DNA from: Chitinophagales bacterium
GTDB lineage: Bacteria > Bacteroidota > Bacteroidia > Chitinophagales > Saprospiraceae
DNA: 64,000 nt
Direction of reading: 5' to 3'
Assembly (NCBI GenBank): GCA_017303875.1
Contig: JAFLBP010000018.1
Span: 78,659 to 142,658 of the forward strand
Shown here piece after piece: positions 1 through 7,654 of the stretch. Position 1 is the stretch's first letter, and each line of letters begins with the position of its first letter. The position numbers and the translations under genes are program-made. The notes beneath the pieces were generated by a model. That model saw only the letters and a list, made by a program, of their open reading frames with translations, did not search any database and was not told where the DNA came from.

Positions 1-199
1 CGCCGTGTTCTGCCCAGTGATCCAGCTCGGCGAGCAAGGCGCCCCGCACCGTTTTGGGCTGGAGGCCCAGCGAATTACCGCAGAAATAGCGCACGGGCGC
101 GCCGTGGTGCTGCGGAAACAGGAATTGTTCGCGCCAGTGGGCCAGGGGGTCGGCGGCATCAAGCTTGCGGGCGAAATCCAGATCAGGACTGAATTGCAT
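1..199 (-). CDS. kynU: Kynureninase, N-terminal part (runs off the window)
   Basis: Only the first 66 codons are in the window; the gene continues past base 1. The protein starts with ATG at 199. Residues 38-48 read YFCGNSLGLQP, the conserved N-terminal signature of kynureninase, the PLP enzyme that splits kynurenine or 3-hydroxykynurenine into (3-hydroxy)anthranilate and alanine in tryptophan breakdown and de novo NAD synthesis. The PLP-binding lysine lies outside the window. A perfect -7 box (TATCTTTG on the minus strand) sits at 222-229, about 23 bases before the start, so the gene probably begins its own transcript. The assignment rests on the N-terminus alone. Confidence 0.85.
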   Translation of the reverse strand, partial: MQFSPDLDFARKLDAADPLAHWREQFLFPQHHGAPVRYFCGNSLGLQPKTVRGALLAELDHWAEHG

Positions 200-221
200 G
201 GAGGCAGTTGGTTTAGAGGAG

Positions 222-229
222 CAAAGATA
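222..229 (-). promoter_or_regulatory. Putative -7 box upstream of kynU
   Basis: The minus strand reads TATCTTTG, a perfect match to the Bacteroidota -7 consensus TAnnTTTG. The predicted transcript start would be near 215, leaving a short leader before the kynU start at 199. No clear -33 TTTG is seen about 20 bases further upstream. Confidence 0.4.
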
Positions 230-334
230 CGGAACGATGAACTATGAACTATGAATAATGAGTTTTTTGAGTGTTTTAGGGGTTTAGTGTTTTCGTGTGT
301 ATTCAAGCGCGAAGCCATTCGTGGCAAATTATAT

Positions 335-422
335 AACGATGAACGATGAGTGATGAACGATGAGTGGGCTTGTCATTCATCGTTCATCATTCATCATTCA
401 TCATTCATCGTTCATACCTCAT
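335..422. repeat. Heptad-like inverted repeat between kynU and the peroxiredoxin gene
   Basis: The left arm is built of ATGAACG/ATGAGTG units and the right arm (from about 374) of the reverse complements (CATTCAT, CGTTCAT). The two arms can form a hairpin. The right arm runs into the stop codon of the peroxiredoxin gene (419-421). A related degenerate run, ATGAACT ATGAACT ATGAATA, lies at 238-260. The units resemble the tandem ATGAATG heptads at 45211-45322. Confidence 0.7.
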
Positions 423-871
423 CCCAGGAGCTGCGCGCTGTGGTTTTCGGTATCCACTTTGGCGATGATGCGCTCGATATTGCCCGCTTCGTTGATCACA
501 AAGGTGGTGCGGTGGATGCCGTCGTAGGTGCGGCCCATGAATTTTTTAGGTCCCCAAACGCCATAGGCTTCTGCCACGGCATGGCTTTCGTCGGCCAGCA
601 GGCTGAAAGGCAGGGAGAATTTTTCGCGAAATTTCACGTGTTTTTTAGCCGAATCCGGGCTGACACCCAAAATTTCGTAGCCTTTGCCCAAAAACTGCTC
701 GTAGTTGTCGCGCAGGCTGCATGCCTCGGCCGTACAACCCGGCGTATCGTCTTTGGGATAAAAGTACAAGACTAATTTTTTGCCTTTGTAGTCAGACAGG
801 TTGCGGGTTTCGCCCGTTTCGATGGGGGCACTGAATGCAGGGGCTGGATCGCCTTCTTTTAAATGAAACAT
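419..871 (-). CDS. bcp: Thioredoxin-dependent thiol peroxidase (BCP/PrxQ peroxiredoxin)
   Basis: A 150-residue peroxiredoxin of the BCP/PrxQ class, which reduces hydrogen peroxide and organic peroxides in the cytoplasm with thioredoxin as electron donor. It carries the motif YFYPKDDTPGCTAEAC, with peroxidatic Cys46 and resolving Cys51 five residues later, as in two-cysteine atypical BCP proteins, and the family PF.LLAD block further on. I chose the ATG at 871; an in-frame TTG lies three codons upstream. The next gene to the right is divergent. The stop codon is fused to the heptad-type inverted repeat. Confidence 0.95.
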   Translation of the reverse strand: MFHLKEGDPAPAFSAPIETGETRNLSDYKGKKLVLYFYPKDDTPGCTAEACSLRDNYEQFLGKGYEILGVSPDSAKKHVKFREKFSLPFSLLADESHAVAEAYGVWGPKKFMGRTYDGIHRTTFVINEAGNIERIIAKVDTENHSAQLLG

Positions 872-1003
872 TGTATTCAAATTTTTTTATTCAAGATTGA
901 AGCTGCCGCAAATTTTGCTTTCTCAAACGACATTCCAGGCAGATTGTTCAGAATTCGTGCGCAGGAATGCGATATTTGCGGCCAATTCAGCACTAAGTAC
1001 ATC

Positions 1004-3040
1004 ATGGCCAAGCATTCTACAAAAAATACCGTCACTCCGCCCAAAGCCAAAGCCGCGAAAGCGCCGCCGCCCTTGCCCAAAGCACGCCGCTCGGGTACGC
1101 AGTTCTTCGCCGAGCGTTTCTACAGCGGTCGCCATTGGCTCCCCGCGCTGCTCCTGCTGCTCTTTGCCGGTGTTTTGTACGGCGCCTCCGCCAACTTCGG
1201 CTACATCCTCGACGACGAACTCGTCATCTGGAAGAATGATTTTGTGCAAAAAGGCTTCGGCGGCATCCGCGATATTTTCACAAGCGACAGCTTTATGGGC
1301 TACTTCAAACAGCAGCGCTTTCTGCTCGAAGGCGGCCGCTACCGCCCGCTCAGCCTCGTCACTTTTGCCATGGAAGTCGGCATTTTCGGCAACAGCGCCG
1401 AAAACCCCGCACTGCCGCATTACAGCCATATCATCAACATCCTGCTGTACGGCCTGAGCGCGGTGGTACTCTACCGGGTGCTGCTGGGCTTGTTTCCGCT
1501 TAAAACGGACTCCAAATGGCCGCTCTTTTCCTTGGCATTTGTGGCCGCCCTCATTTTTACTGCCCACCCGCTGCATACAGAAGTGGTAGCCAACATCAAA
1601 GGCCGCGACGAAATTCTGGCCCTGCTCTTCAGCCTGCTGGCCCTGTACGCCGCCATGAAGTACACCGATACGCTGAAAGCAATATGGCTCGCCGCCTCCG
1701 CCCTGCTCCTGCTGCTGGGTATGCTGAGTAAAGAAAATGCCATCACGTTTGTGGTCATCATTCCGCTGAGCATCTGGTTTTTCGGAGTAAAAAAAGACAA
1801 CCCCGACAATCGGCAAACCAACTGGTCGCCGGTGTTTTGGGTCATGCTGAGCATGGCCGTGCTGTTCAATATTTTCCGTTTCCGCGCCATGGGGTATTTC
1901 CTCAACCATGGGCAGTCGATGAACGACCTGATGAATAACCCCTTCTTAGAAATGAGCGGCGGGGAAAAATACGCCACCATTTTCCTCACCTTGGGCTGGT
2001 ACCTCAAGCTGCTGTTTGTGCCTTACCCGCTCACACACGACTACTACCCCTACCAGGTGCCCAAAGTCGGGTTTTCCGACTGGCGCGCCCTGCTTTCCAT
2101 TGCCCTCTACCTCGGCATGGGCATCTGGGCGCTGCTCAATGCCAAACGCCGCCACCCGCTGGCTTACGTCATTTTGTACTGGATCATTACGCTCAGCATC
2201 GTTTCCAACCTCTTTGTGTCGGTGGGTACGTTTATGAATGAGCGCTTTGCTTATATGTCGTCGGTGGCCTTCGCCATTGCAGCCGCCTGGTTTTTCACCC
2301 GCCAGTTGCCCGCCTGGATCAAGGAAAAACAGGATTACCCCTACATCATGGGCGTTATCGTGTTTGTACCCATTCTGATTGCTTTTACCTATATTACGGT
2401 GAAACGTATACCCGACTGGAAAGATGCCGCCGCGCTCAACAACGCCGCCATCAAGGTTTCCTACAACAGCGCGCGCTCGCACTGCTTTTACGTGACCTCC
2501 ATTTACCAGGATCAATATCAAAAAGCCAAAGACCCGGAAGAGAAAAAGCGCCTGACCGACCTCATGGAATACCATATCAATGAGTCGCTCAGAATTTACC
2601 CCAACTACGGCGCAGCCCTGCAAATGAAAGCTGCCGTGGCTGGCGCCCGCTTCGACCTCGACCATCAACTCGACAAATACTTCCACGAACTGGAGTTTAT
2701 TATGGAAAAAATTCCGACCAATTCGAGCTTCCGGAAATTTGTGGACGACAATATGGGCAGCTACCTCGGCGGCGCCAATACGGATAAATATGTGGCCTTC
2801 TGCCACCGCGTGGGGTATGAATTTTTTATGCTCAAGCGCAACGACCCGCAAACCGCCCTGCACTTCCTCGAATTTGGCCTTAAACGCCAAACCGAAGACA
2901 TCCGGATTCTGGAAGACATCGCAGAGGTGTACAAAAGAATGGGCAATACCGCCAAAGAGCGCGAATTCCGCGACCGCGCCGAACGCTCCCGCTCCGGTAA
3001 TTACCGCATGGAAGACCTGCAACAATTGGAATTAAAATAA
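1004..3040 (+). CDS. GT-C family membrane glycosyltransferase-like protein with C-terminal TPR region (TMTC-like)
   Basis: About 678 residues from the ATG at 1004; the frame is open from 863, but the earlier stretch is atypical and follows no recognisable signal. A basic Pro/Lys/Ala-rich cytoplasmic N-terminus precedes about ten hydrophobic segments. The first luminal loop has the acidic pair in GYILDDELVIW, followed by RYRPLSLVTFAME and a PHYSHIINI helix. This layout is that of GT-C glycosyltransferases such as the eukaryotic TMTC O-mannosyltransferases and their bacterial relatives. The last 200 residues are helical with TPR character. The likely role is transfer of a sugar from a lipid donor at the outer face of the inner membrane; substrate unknown. 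Confidence 0.75.
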   Translation: MAKHSTKNTVTPPKAKAAKAPPPLPKARRSGTQFFAERFYSGRHWLPALLLLLFAGVLYGASANFGYILDDELVIWKNDFVQKGFGGIRDIFTSDSFMGYFKQQRFLLEGGRYRPLSLVTFAMEVGIFGNSAENPALPHYSHIINILLYGLSAVVLYRVLLGLFPLKTDSKWPLFSLAFVAALIFTAHPLHTEVVANIKGRDEILALLFSLLALYAAMKYTDTLKAIWLAASALLLLLGMLSKENAITFVVIIPLSIWFFGVKKDNPDNRQTNWSPVFWVMLSMAVLFNIFRFRAMGYFLNHGQSMNDLMNNPFLEMSGGEKYATIFLTLGWYLKLLFVPYPLTHDYYPYQVPKVGFSDWRALLSIALYLGMGIWALLNAKRRHPLAYVILYWIITLSIVSNLFVSVGTFMNERFAYMSSVAFAIAAAWFFTRQLPAWIKEKQDYPYIMGVIVFVPILIAFTYITVKRIPDWKDAAALNNAAIKVSYNSARSHCFYVTSIYQDQYQKAKDPEEKKRLTDLMEYHINESLRIYPNYGAALQMKAAVAGARFDLDHQLDKYFHELEFIMEKIPTNSSFRKFVDDNMGSYLGGANTDKYVAFCHRVGYEFFMLKRNDPQTALHFLEFGLKRQTEDIRILEDIAEVYKRMGNTAKEREFRDRAERSRSGNYRMEDLQQLELK

Positions 3041-3051
3041 AAAAGCAGTCT

Positions 3052-3576
3052 ATGGCACTCATTGTCCCTTGCCGCAACTTTACGCCCCAATGGGGCAATG
3101 ATTGTTTTCTGGCTGAAAATGCCACGCTCATCGGCGATGTCGTGATGGGCGACGAGTGCTCGGTCTGGTTTCAGGCCGTTGTGCGCGGCGACGTGAATTT
3201 TATCCGTATCGGCAACAAAGTGAATATTCAGGACGGCGCCATTTTGCACGGCACCTATAATAAATGCGGCACCACCATCGGCAACAATGTGAGCATCGGG
3301 CATCGCGCCCTGGTACATGGCTGCACGCTGCACGACAATGTGCTCGTTGGTATGGGCGCCATCATTATGGATCAGGTGGTGGTGGAAGAAAACTGCCTGA
3401 TTGCTGCCGGCGCTGTGGTGCTCGAAAAGACCATCTGCAAGGCCGGGGGCGTGTACGCAGGCGTGCCGGCACGCCGCGTGAAAGACCTGACGCCGGAATT
3501 GTTTCAGGGCGAAATTCAGCGGATTGCCAACAACTATGTGCTGTACTCCAGCTGGTTCAAACAAGAGGAGCGCTAA
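3052..3576 (+). CDS. Gamma-carbonic-anhydrase-like left-handed beta-helix protein
   Basis: 174 residues made of hexapeptide repeats (left-handed parallel beta-helix), matching the gamma-carbonic anhydrase/PaaY/YrdA family in length and motifs: VVRGDVNFIRIGNKVNIQDG, then ILHGTY and IGHRALVHG, which supply the metal-binding histidines. It probably forms a trimer with metal sites between subunits. Whether it hydrates CO2 cannot be decided from sequence; many members have unknown substrates. It starts 11 bases after the upstream GT-C gene and is likely cotranscribed with it. Its stop codon overlaps the stop of the convergent protease gene. Confidence 0.9.
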   Translation: MALIVPCRNFTPQWGNDCFLAENATLIGDVVMGDECSVWFQAVVRGDVNFIRIGNKVNIQDGAILHGTYNKCGTTIGNNVSIGHRALVHGCTLHDNVLVGMGAIIMDQVVVEENCLIAAGAVVLEKTICKAGGVYAGVPARRVKDLTPELFQGEIQRIANNYVLYSSWFKQEER

Positions 3577-4802
3577 ATCAAATCGCGCAGCACAAGGGTT
3601 TTGTGGAGTTTTTTACCCTCGCGCAAAACCGTGATCCGTACTTTTTTGCCCGGCTTTTTTTGTAAAATGCGCAGCACATCGCTCAGGGTAATGGATTTTG
3701 CACGCAATAAATTAAGTCGAAATAGCTCGTCGCCCTTTTTTATTCCGGCAAGATCGGCGGGCGAGCCGGGCAATACATGCTGCACAATAAAAACATTGAA
3801 GCGTTGTCCGGTAGCAATAACCGTTATGCCGCTGCGATCGTACAAAAATGCCTTGTTGTAGTTTCGGCCGGGTTTGAGCCATATTTTCGACTGGTTGTAG
3901 TCCATAATCAACTCAAACCGATTCAAAAGGGCATTGCCGATCAGGCCATTGCGTCTGTTGATATAGGGTGCGTCGATGAGGCTGTCGAGCGTTTGGAAAT
4001 ACGAAAGCACGCCATCCTGCTGCAAATCGCCCAATTGCAGGCGGTTTATCCGGCCCGTAAATCCTTCTAAAAATCCGCCCAATCCCATACCGATATTGCT
4101 GGGCACTGCCGTGGGCGGCGGGGTGAGCAAAGGGTGTGTATCCGAAAAAAGCAGCAGGGGCAGGGCTGCGCCCGAATCGAGTAATAATTTTACGGGAATA
4201 ATGGAATCGCCCTGCTCCAGTTGGGTGTAGAAATACATTTTATTGCGGAAAATCTCCACCGGTATTTCCGTAAAACCGCCCTGCGGAAGCTTGAAGTGCT
4301 TGCGTTCGTACAGCGTAATGAAGTGCAAGTTATAGTTGATATGCACCACATACTGCGAAAAAATATGCCCCGCCAAAATACCATCGACATTCACGCCGGC
4401 ATATTCTTCAAAATGAAAATAATCCTCTTCCAGTACTAAAATATCTTCTTTGCCGGTGCGCACTTTGCCGGGAATTTCGAGCACAATATTGCGCGACAAA
4501 TAAGCCACCAATTCTTCCCGCAAATCCGAGCCGGCCACCCGAAATTCCCGCTCGTATTCCAAGCCCAGGAAATCGCCGATTTCCCGCTTGTTTAATATCG
4601 TATGCTCCGCCCCCGTATCATAAATGAAGCGCAGGGGCAGTTTTCCATTAAAATTGAGGGTAATGACAATGAAGTTATTGACAAATTCAAAAGGAATATC
4701 CGCGCGCTTCTTACCATTGGTGAGGTAAAATCCGGTTTGAGCGTTCCCTGTATACCACACACAGAGCAACAATAATAATATGGTCAGGCGCTTGCTTTGC
4801 AC
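3573..4802 (-). CDS. Secreted retropepsin-like aspartyl protease with PDZ domain
   Basis: 409 residues with a GTG start. A signal peptide (MQSKRLTILLLLLCVWYTG, cleavage near NAQ) is followed by two half-domains of the retropepsin fold, each with a DTG/DSG-type active site: IYDTGAEHT near residue 63 and LLDSGAALPLL near residue 210. A PDZ domain follows (HVLPGSPADLAGIKKGDEL). Two aspartates in one chain mean it can work as a monomer. Such proteins are common in Bacteroidota and are periplasmic or surface peptidases of unknown target. The gene converges on the gamma-CA-like gene, with the two stop codons overlapping. Confidence 0.88.
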   Translation of the reverse strand: MQSKRLTILLLLLCVWYTGNAQTGFYLTNGKKRADIPFEFVNNFIVITLNFNGKLPLRFIYDTGAEHTILNKREIGDFLGLEYEREFRVAGSDLREELVAYLSRNIVLEIPGKVRTGKEDILVLEEDYFHFEEYAGVNVDGILAGHIFSQYVVHINYNLHFITLYERKHFKLPQGGFTEIPVEIFRNKMYFYTQLEQGDSIIPVKLLLDSGAALPLLLFSDTHPLLTPPPTAVPSNIGMGLGGFLEGFTGRINRLQLGDLQQDGVLSYFQTLDSLIDAPYINRRNGLIGNALLNRFELIMDYNQSKIWLKPGRNYNKAFLYDRSGITVIATGQRFNVFIVQHVLPGSPADLAGIKKGDELFRLNLLRAKSITLSDVLRILQKKPGKKVRITVLREGKKLHKTLVLRDLI

Positions 4803-4818
4803 GCCACAATTTTAATGC

Positions 4819-6300
4819 TTAAATGGCAAATCCCCAAACAAGCGGCATAAAGGCGTATATAAATCCGACTAAAAGCAGAATTGCGATCAAATCCAGCAGA
4901 AAACCGGCCCGCGCCATCTCCCGGGTGCTGAAAAAACCAGCGCTGTACACAATGGTATTCGGTGGCGTGGCAATAGGCAGTCCAAAACCAAAGGTTGCCG
5001 CCATCGCTGCACTGATGAGTAATCCGAACGGATGCATGCCCACGCTGGCAGCCAGTGCGGCCAGAATAGGCATCAGCATGGAGGCCGTGGCTACGTTGGA
5101 GGCGATTTCACTCAGGAGTACCACCACCGCCAGCACCGCACACAAAAGCAGCGCCTGCGGCAATACCGCCAGGCCCTCCATTTGCGCACCCATCCACTGC
5201 GCCAGCCCGCTTTGTTCAAAACCCTTGGCCAAGGCCAGCCCGCCCCCGAAAAACAACACAATACCCCAGGGAATCTGCACCGCATGTTTCCAGTCGAGCA
5301 AGGTATTGTAATCATCGCCCACCGGTTTGCGGTCAAAGGCCGGCACTAAGAACAAACTCAGCGCCCCCGTAAGTGCAATCAAGGTATCGTTGATGTATCG
5401 CGGCATTTTCCCCGACGGATTGGCGGCAAAATGCTGGTGTATCCATTCATTTAAAGGCGTATACCACCAAATAGAACCGCTGATCCAGGCAAAAATGACG
5501 GCGCCAAAAATTAGCAGCAACAGTTTTTCAGGTGTCGTGAGGGGACCGAGCGCCCGCAGCTCAAGCCGGATGGTATCCTGCAAAGCGCCGTCTTTTGTTG
5601 CCGGTATGGGAAACAAAAACATCAGTAAAACCCAACACACCAGCAACAGCGCCGCCGCAAAGGGCGCACCAAACAGCAGCCATTGAAAAAATGACACATT
5701 TTGACCCATATGCTGCTGCACATAAGCCAGAAAGATGCCGTTGGTGGGCGTGCCGATCACCGTACCCAAACCACCAATAGAGCAGGCATAACCCACCCCC
5801 AGCAAGAGGTTTTTGGAAAAATTCGGGTGACTACTTTTAGAGTTCTGCGCCACCGCAATGGCCACCGGCGTCATCATAACCGCCGTAGCGGTATTGGAAA
5901 TCCACATGGAAATAAAGGCTGTGGCTACCATAAAGCCCAGCACCGTCCGCTTGGGGTCGTTGCCGAACAACGTAATCAGGCGCAGCGCAATCCGCCGGTG
6001 CAGGCGCCAGCGCTCGATGGTTTTGCCAAAGAAAAAGCCTGAAATAAACAAAAAAATCAGCTCATTGCCATATTCGCCCGAAATGGCGCTCATCGGAAGC
6101 CCCGTGAGCGGAAACAAGACCAGGGGCAACAGGGAAGTGACGGCCAGATCAATCGGCTCGGCAATCCACCACACCGCCACCCAAAGGGTAATGGCGGCCG
6201 CGATTTTAGCGGTTTCGCTCATACCCGCGGGCGCAGGCAGGAGGGCCATCAGTAAAAACAGGGCCGGGCCGGCAAGCAGGGCAATGGTTCTGGGTTTCAT
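4819..6300 (-). CDS. SLC13/DASS family sodium:anion (dicarboxylate) symporter
   Basis: 493 residues and about 11-12 membrane segments. Both copies of the SNT signature of the divalent-anion:sodium symporter family are present: WISNTATAVMMTPVA in the first half and IASNVATASMLMPILAAL in the second, with GTPTNG and ATPPNTIVYS downstream of them. The probable substrates are C4/C6 carboxylates such as succinate or citrate, imported with sodium across the inner membrane. I chose the ATG at 6300, because it overlaps the stop codon of the upstream isomerase gene as ATGA; an upstream extension of the frame is Arg-rich and not protein-like. The overlap implies translational coupling with kdsD. Confidence 0.9.
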   Translation of the reverse strand: MKPRTIALLAGPALFLLMALLPAPAGMSETAKIAAAITLWVAVWWIAEPIDLAVTSLLPLVLFPLTGLPMSAISGEYGNELIFLFISGFFFGKTIERWRLHRRIALRLITLFGNDPKRTVLGFMVATAFISMWISNTATAVMMTPVAIAVAQNSKSSHPNFSKNLLLGVGYACSIGGLGTVIGTPTNGIFLAYVQQHMGQNVSFFQWLLFGAPFAAALLLVCWVLLMFLFPIPATKDGALQDTIRLELRALGPLTTPEKLLLLIFGAVIFAWISGSIWWYTPLNEWIHQHFAANPSGKMPRYINDTLIALTGALSLFLVPAFDRKPVGDDYNTLLDWKHAVQIPWGIVLFFGGGLALAKGFEQSGLAQWMGAQMEGLAVLPQALLLCAVLAVVVLLSEIASNVATASMLMPILAALAASVGMHPFGLLISAAMAATFGFGLPIATPPNTIVYSAGFFSTREMARAGFLLDLIAILLLVGFIYAFMPLVWGFAI

Positions 6301-7274
6301 GTGACGCCTTCGCGCACGAGGTCGTGCAGGTGAACAATACCGGCATAAACGCCGTCGGACTCCAGGGCAATGAGTTGCGAAACGGCATGCTGGCGCATCA
6401 TTGCGAGGGCTTCCACTGCCAGTGCATCTACTGCAATGGTTTTGGGTGCGGCGCTCATAATGTCGCGGGCGCACAGATTACTCAGGCTGTCGCTGCGCTC
6501 CAGCATACGGCGCAGGTCGCCGTCGGTGACGATGCCTGTCAGCCTGCCCTCGGCGTCGAGTACAGCGGTTGCGCCGACGCGTTTGGAGGAGATTTCGAGA
6601 ATGACATTTTTCAGCGGCGTGTCGGGTTGCACGGCCGGGTGTTCATGCCGGGCGGTCAGCTCGCGCACGCGCAGGTAGAGTTGCTTGCCCAAAGCGCCGC
6701 CGGGGTGGTAGCGGGCAAAATCGCCGGGAGAAAAACGGCGGAGGGCCAGTAGGCTGACGGCCAAGGCGTCGCCGAGGGCCATTTGCGCGGTCGTGCTGCT
6801 GGTAGGCGCCAGGTTGTTGGGGTCGGCCTCACGGGCGATGGGGGTGTGCAGCACATAATCGGCTAAGCGGGCGAGGGTGCTGTCGGTGACGGCCGTCATG
6901 GCGATCAGCGGGTTGCCGAAAGACTTGACTAAGGGCGCCAGCACTTTGATTTCCGGGGTTTCGCCGCTTTTGGACAGGCAAAGTACCAGGTCATGCGCCT
7001 GCACCATGCCCAGATCGCCGTGGATGGCGTCGGCAGCATGCAAAAAAAGCGCGGGCGTGCCGGTGGAATTGAGCGTTGCGCAGATTTTTTGGGCCACGAT
7101 GGCGCTCTTACCGATGCCGGTGAGTACCAAACGGCCCGGTGAAGCAGCAATAGCCTCTACACAGGCCGCAAAATCGGGGCTGTCGTCGAGCCTGTCGGCT
7201 AAGGCGAGCAGCGTTTCCGCTTCAATCTGTATTGTTTGGCGGGCACTGCTGATAATGGAGGAATATGTTTGCAA
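6297..7274 (-). CDS. kdsD: Arabinose-5-phosphate isomerase (SIS domain plus two CBS domains)
   Basis: About 325 residues. The N-terminal SIS domain has LTGIGKSAIVAQKICATLNS and the LHAADAIHGDLGM block that marks KdsD/KpsF/GutQ; two CBS domains follow. The enzyme interconverts ribulose-5-phosphate and arabinose-5-phosphate, the first step to KDO for lipopolysaccharide. No ATG lies near the expected N-terminus. TTG at 7274 (LQTYSSIISSARQ) gives the usual family length; TTG codons further upstream (7322, 7331) are alternatives. The gene overlaps the SLC13 transporter gene by four bases (ATGA). Confidence 0.92.
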   Translation of the reverse strand: MQTYSSIISSARQTIQIEAETLLALADRLDDSPDFAACVEAIAASPGRLVLTGIGKSAIVAQKICATLNSTGTPALFLHAADAIHGDLGMVQAHDLVLCLSKSGETPEIKVLAPLVKSFGNPLIAMTAVTDSTLARLADYVLHTPIAREADPNNLAPTSSTTAQMALGDALAVSLLALRRFSPGDFARYHPGGALGKQLYLRVRELTARHEHPAVQPDTPLKNVILEISSKRVGATAVLDAEGRLTGIVTDGDLRRMLERSDSLSNLCARDIMSAAPKTIAVDALAVEALAMMRQHAVSQLIALESDGVYAGIVHLHDLVREGVT

Positions 7275-7654
7275 GGCAGTTGTTGACCTTTTTTTATTCT
7301 GTTTTAAAAGCGCGGGCTGCAAATATTCCAAATTATACTCGGAACGTTTGCAAATTATTTGAAAAAAACACTCGAATAATTTGCAAGTGTTTCAACATTT
7401 ATTTTTCTATCTTTGACGCCTTTTTTTAAAAAGCGGCTCAAATGTCTGTCTTTTTATGGAAAGGAGCCATTAAATGCCGGCCAAATTTCCTGCGGCACGC
7501 TGGAATAAAATATTTGTCCAAAAAGCATCGAAAGATTTTGATGATTCGGATAAATAGTAATAATTTCATCGGGCCAATTTTTGAAGCAGCTTCAAGGGAT
7601 TGGAAAATTACCCGGCACGTTCTTTTACTACAATTCAACCCGTTATTATAAGCG
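7275..7654. other. Divergent intergenic region kdsD/recQ
   Basis: 380 bases between the divergent kdsD and recQ genes. It is AT-rich and contains a plus-strand -7 box at 7408-7415. A 69-codon frame on the plus strand (7442-7651) has no recognisable features and is not called. No tRNA or repeat is visible. Confidence 0.5.
7380..7415 (+). promoter_or_regulatory. Putative Bacteroidota promoter upstream of recQ
   Basis: TTTG at 7380-7383 and TATCTTTG at 7408-7415 match the -33 and -7 boxes of Bacteroidota promoters. The 24-base spacing is longer than the usual 19-21, so only the -7 box is convincing. It would leave a leader of more than 200 bases before recQ at 7655. Confidence 0.35.

Noticed and set aside
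1946..3025. 359-codon minus-strand frame
   Set aside because: Antisense shadow of the GT-C/TPR gene, with no start context or domain.
7442..7651. 69-codon plus frame in the kdsD/recQ gap
   Set aside because: No family, signal or start context; the gap looks like leader and promoter DNA.
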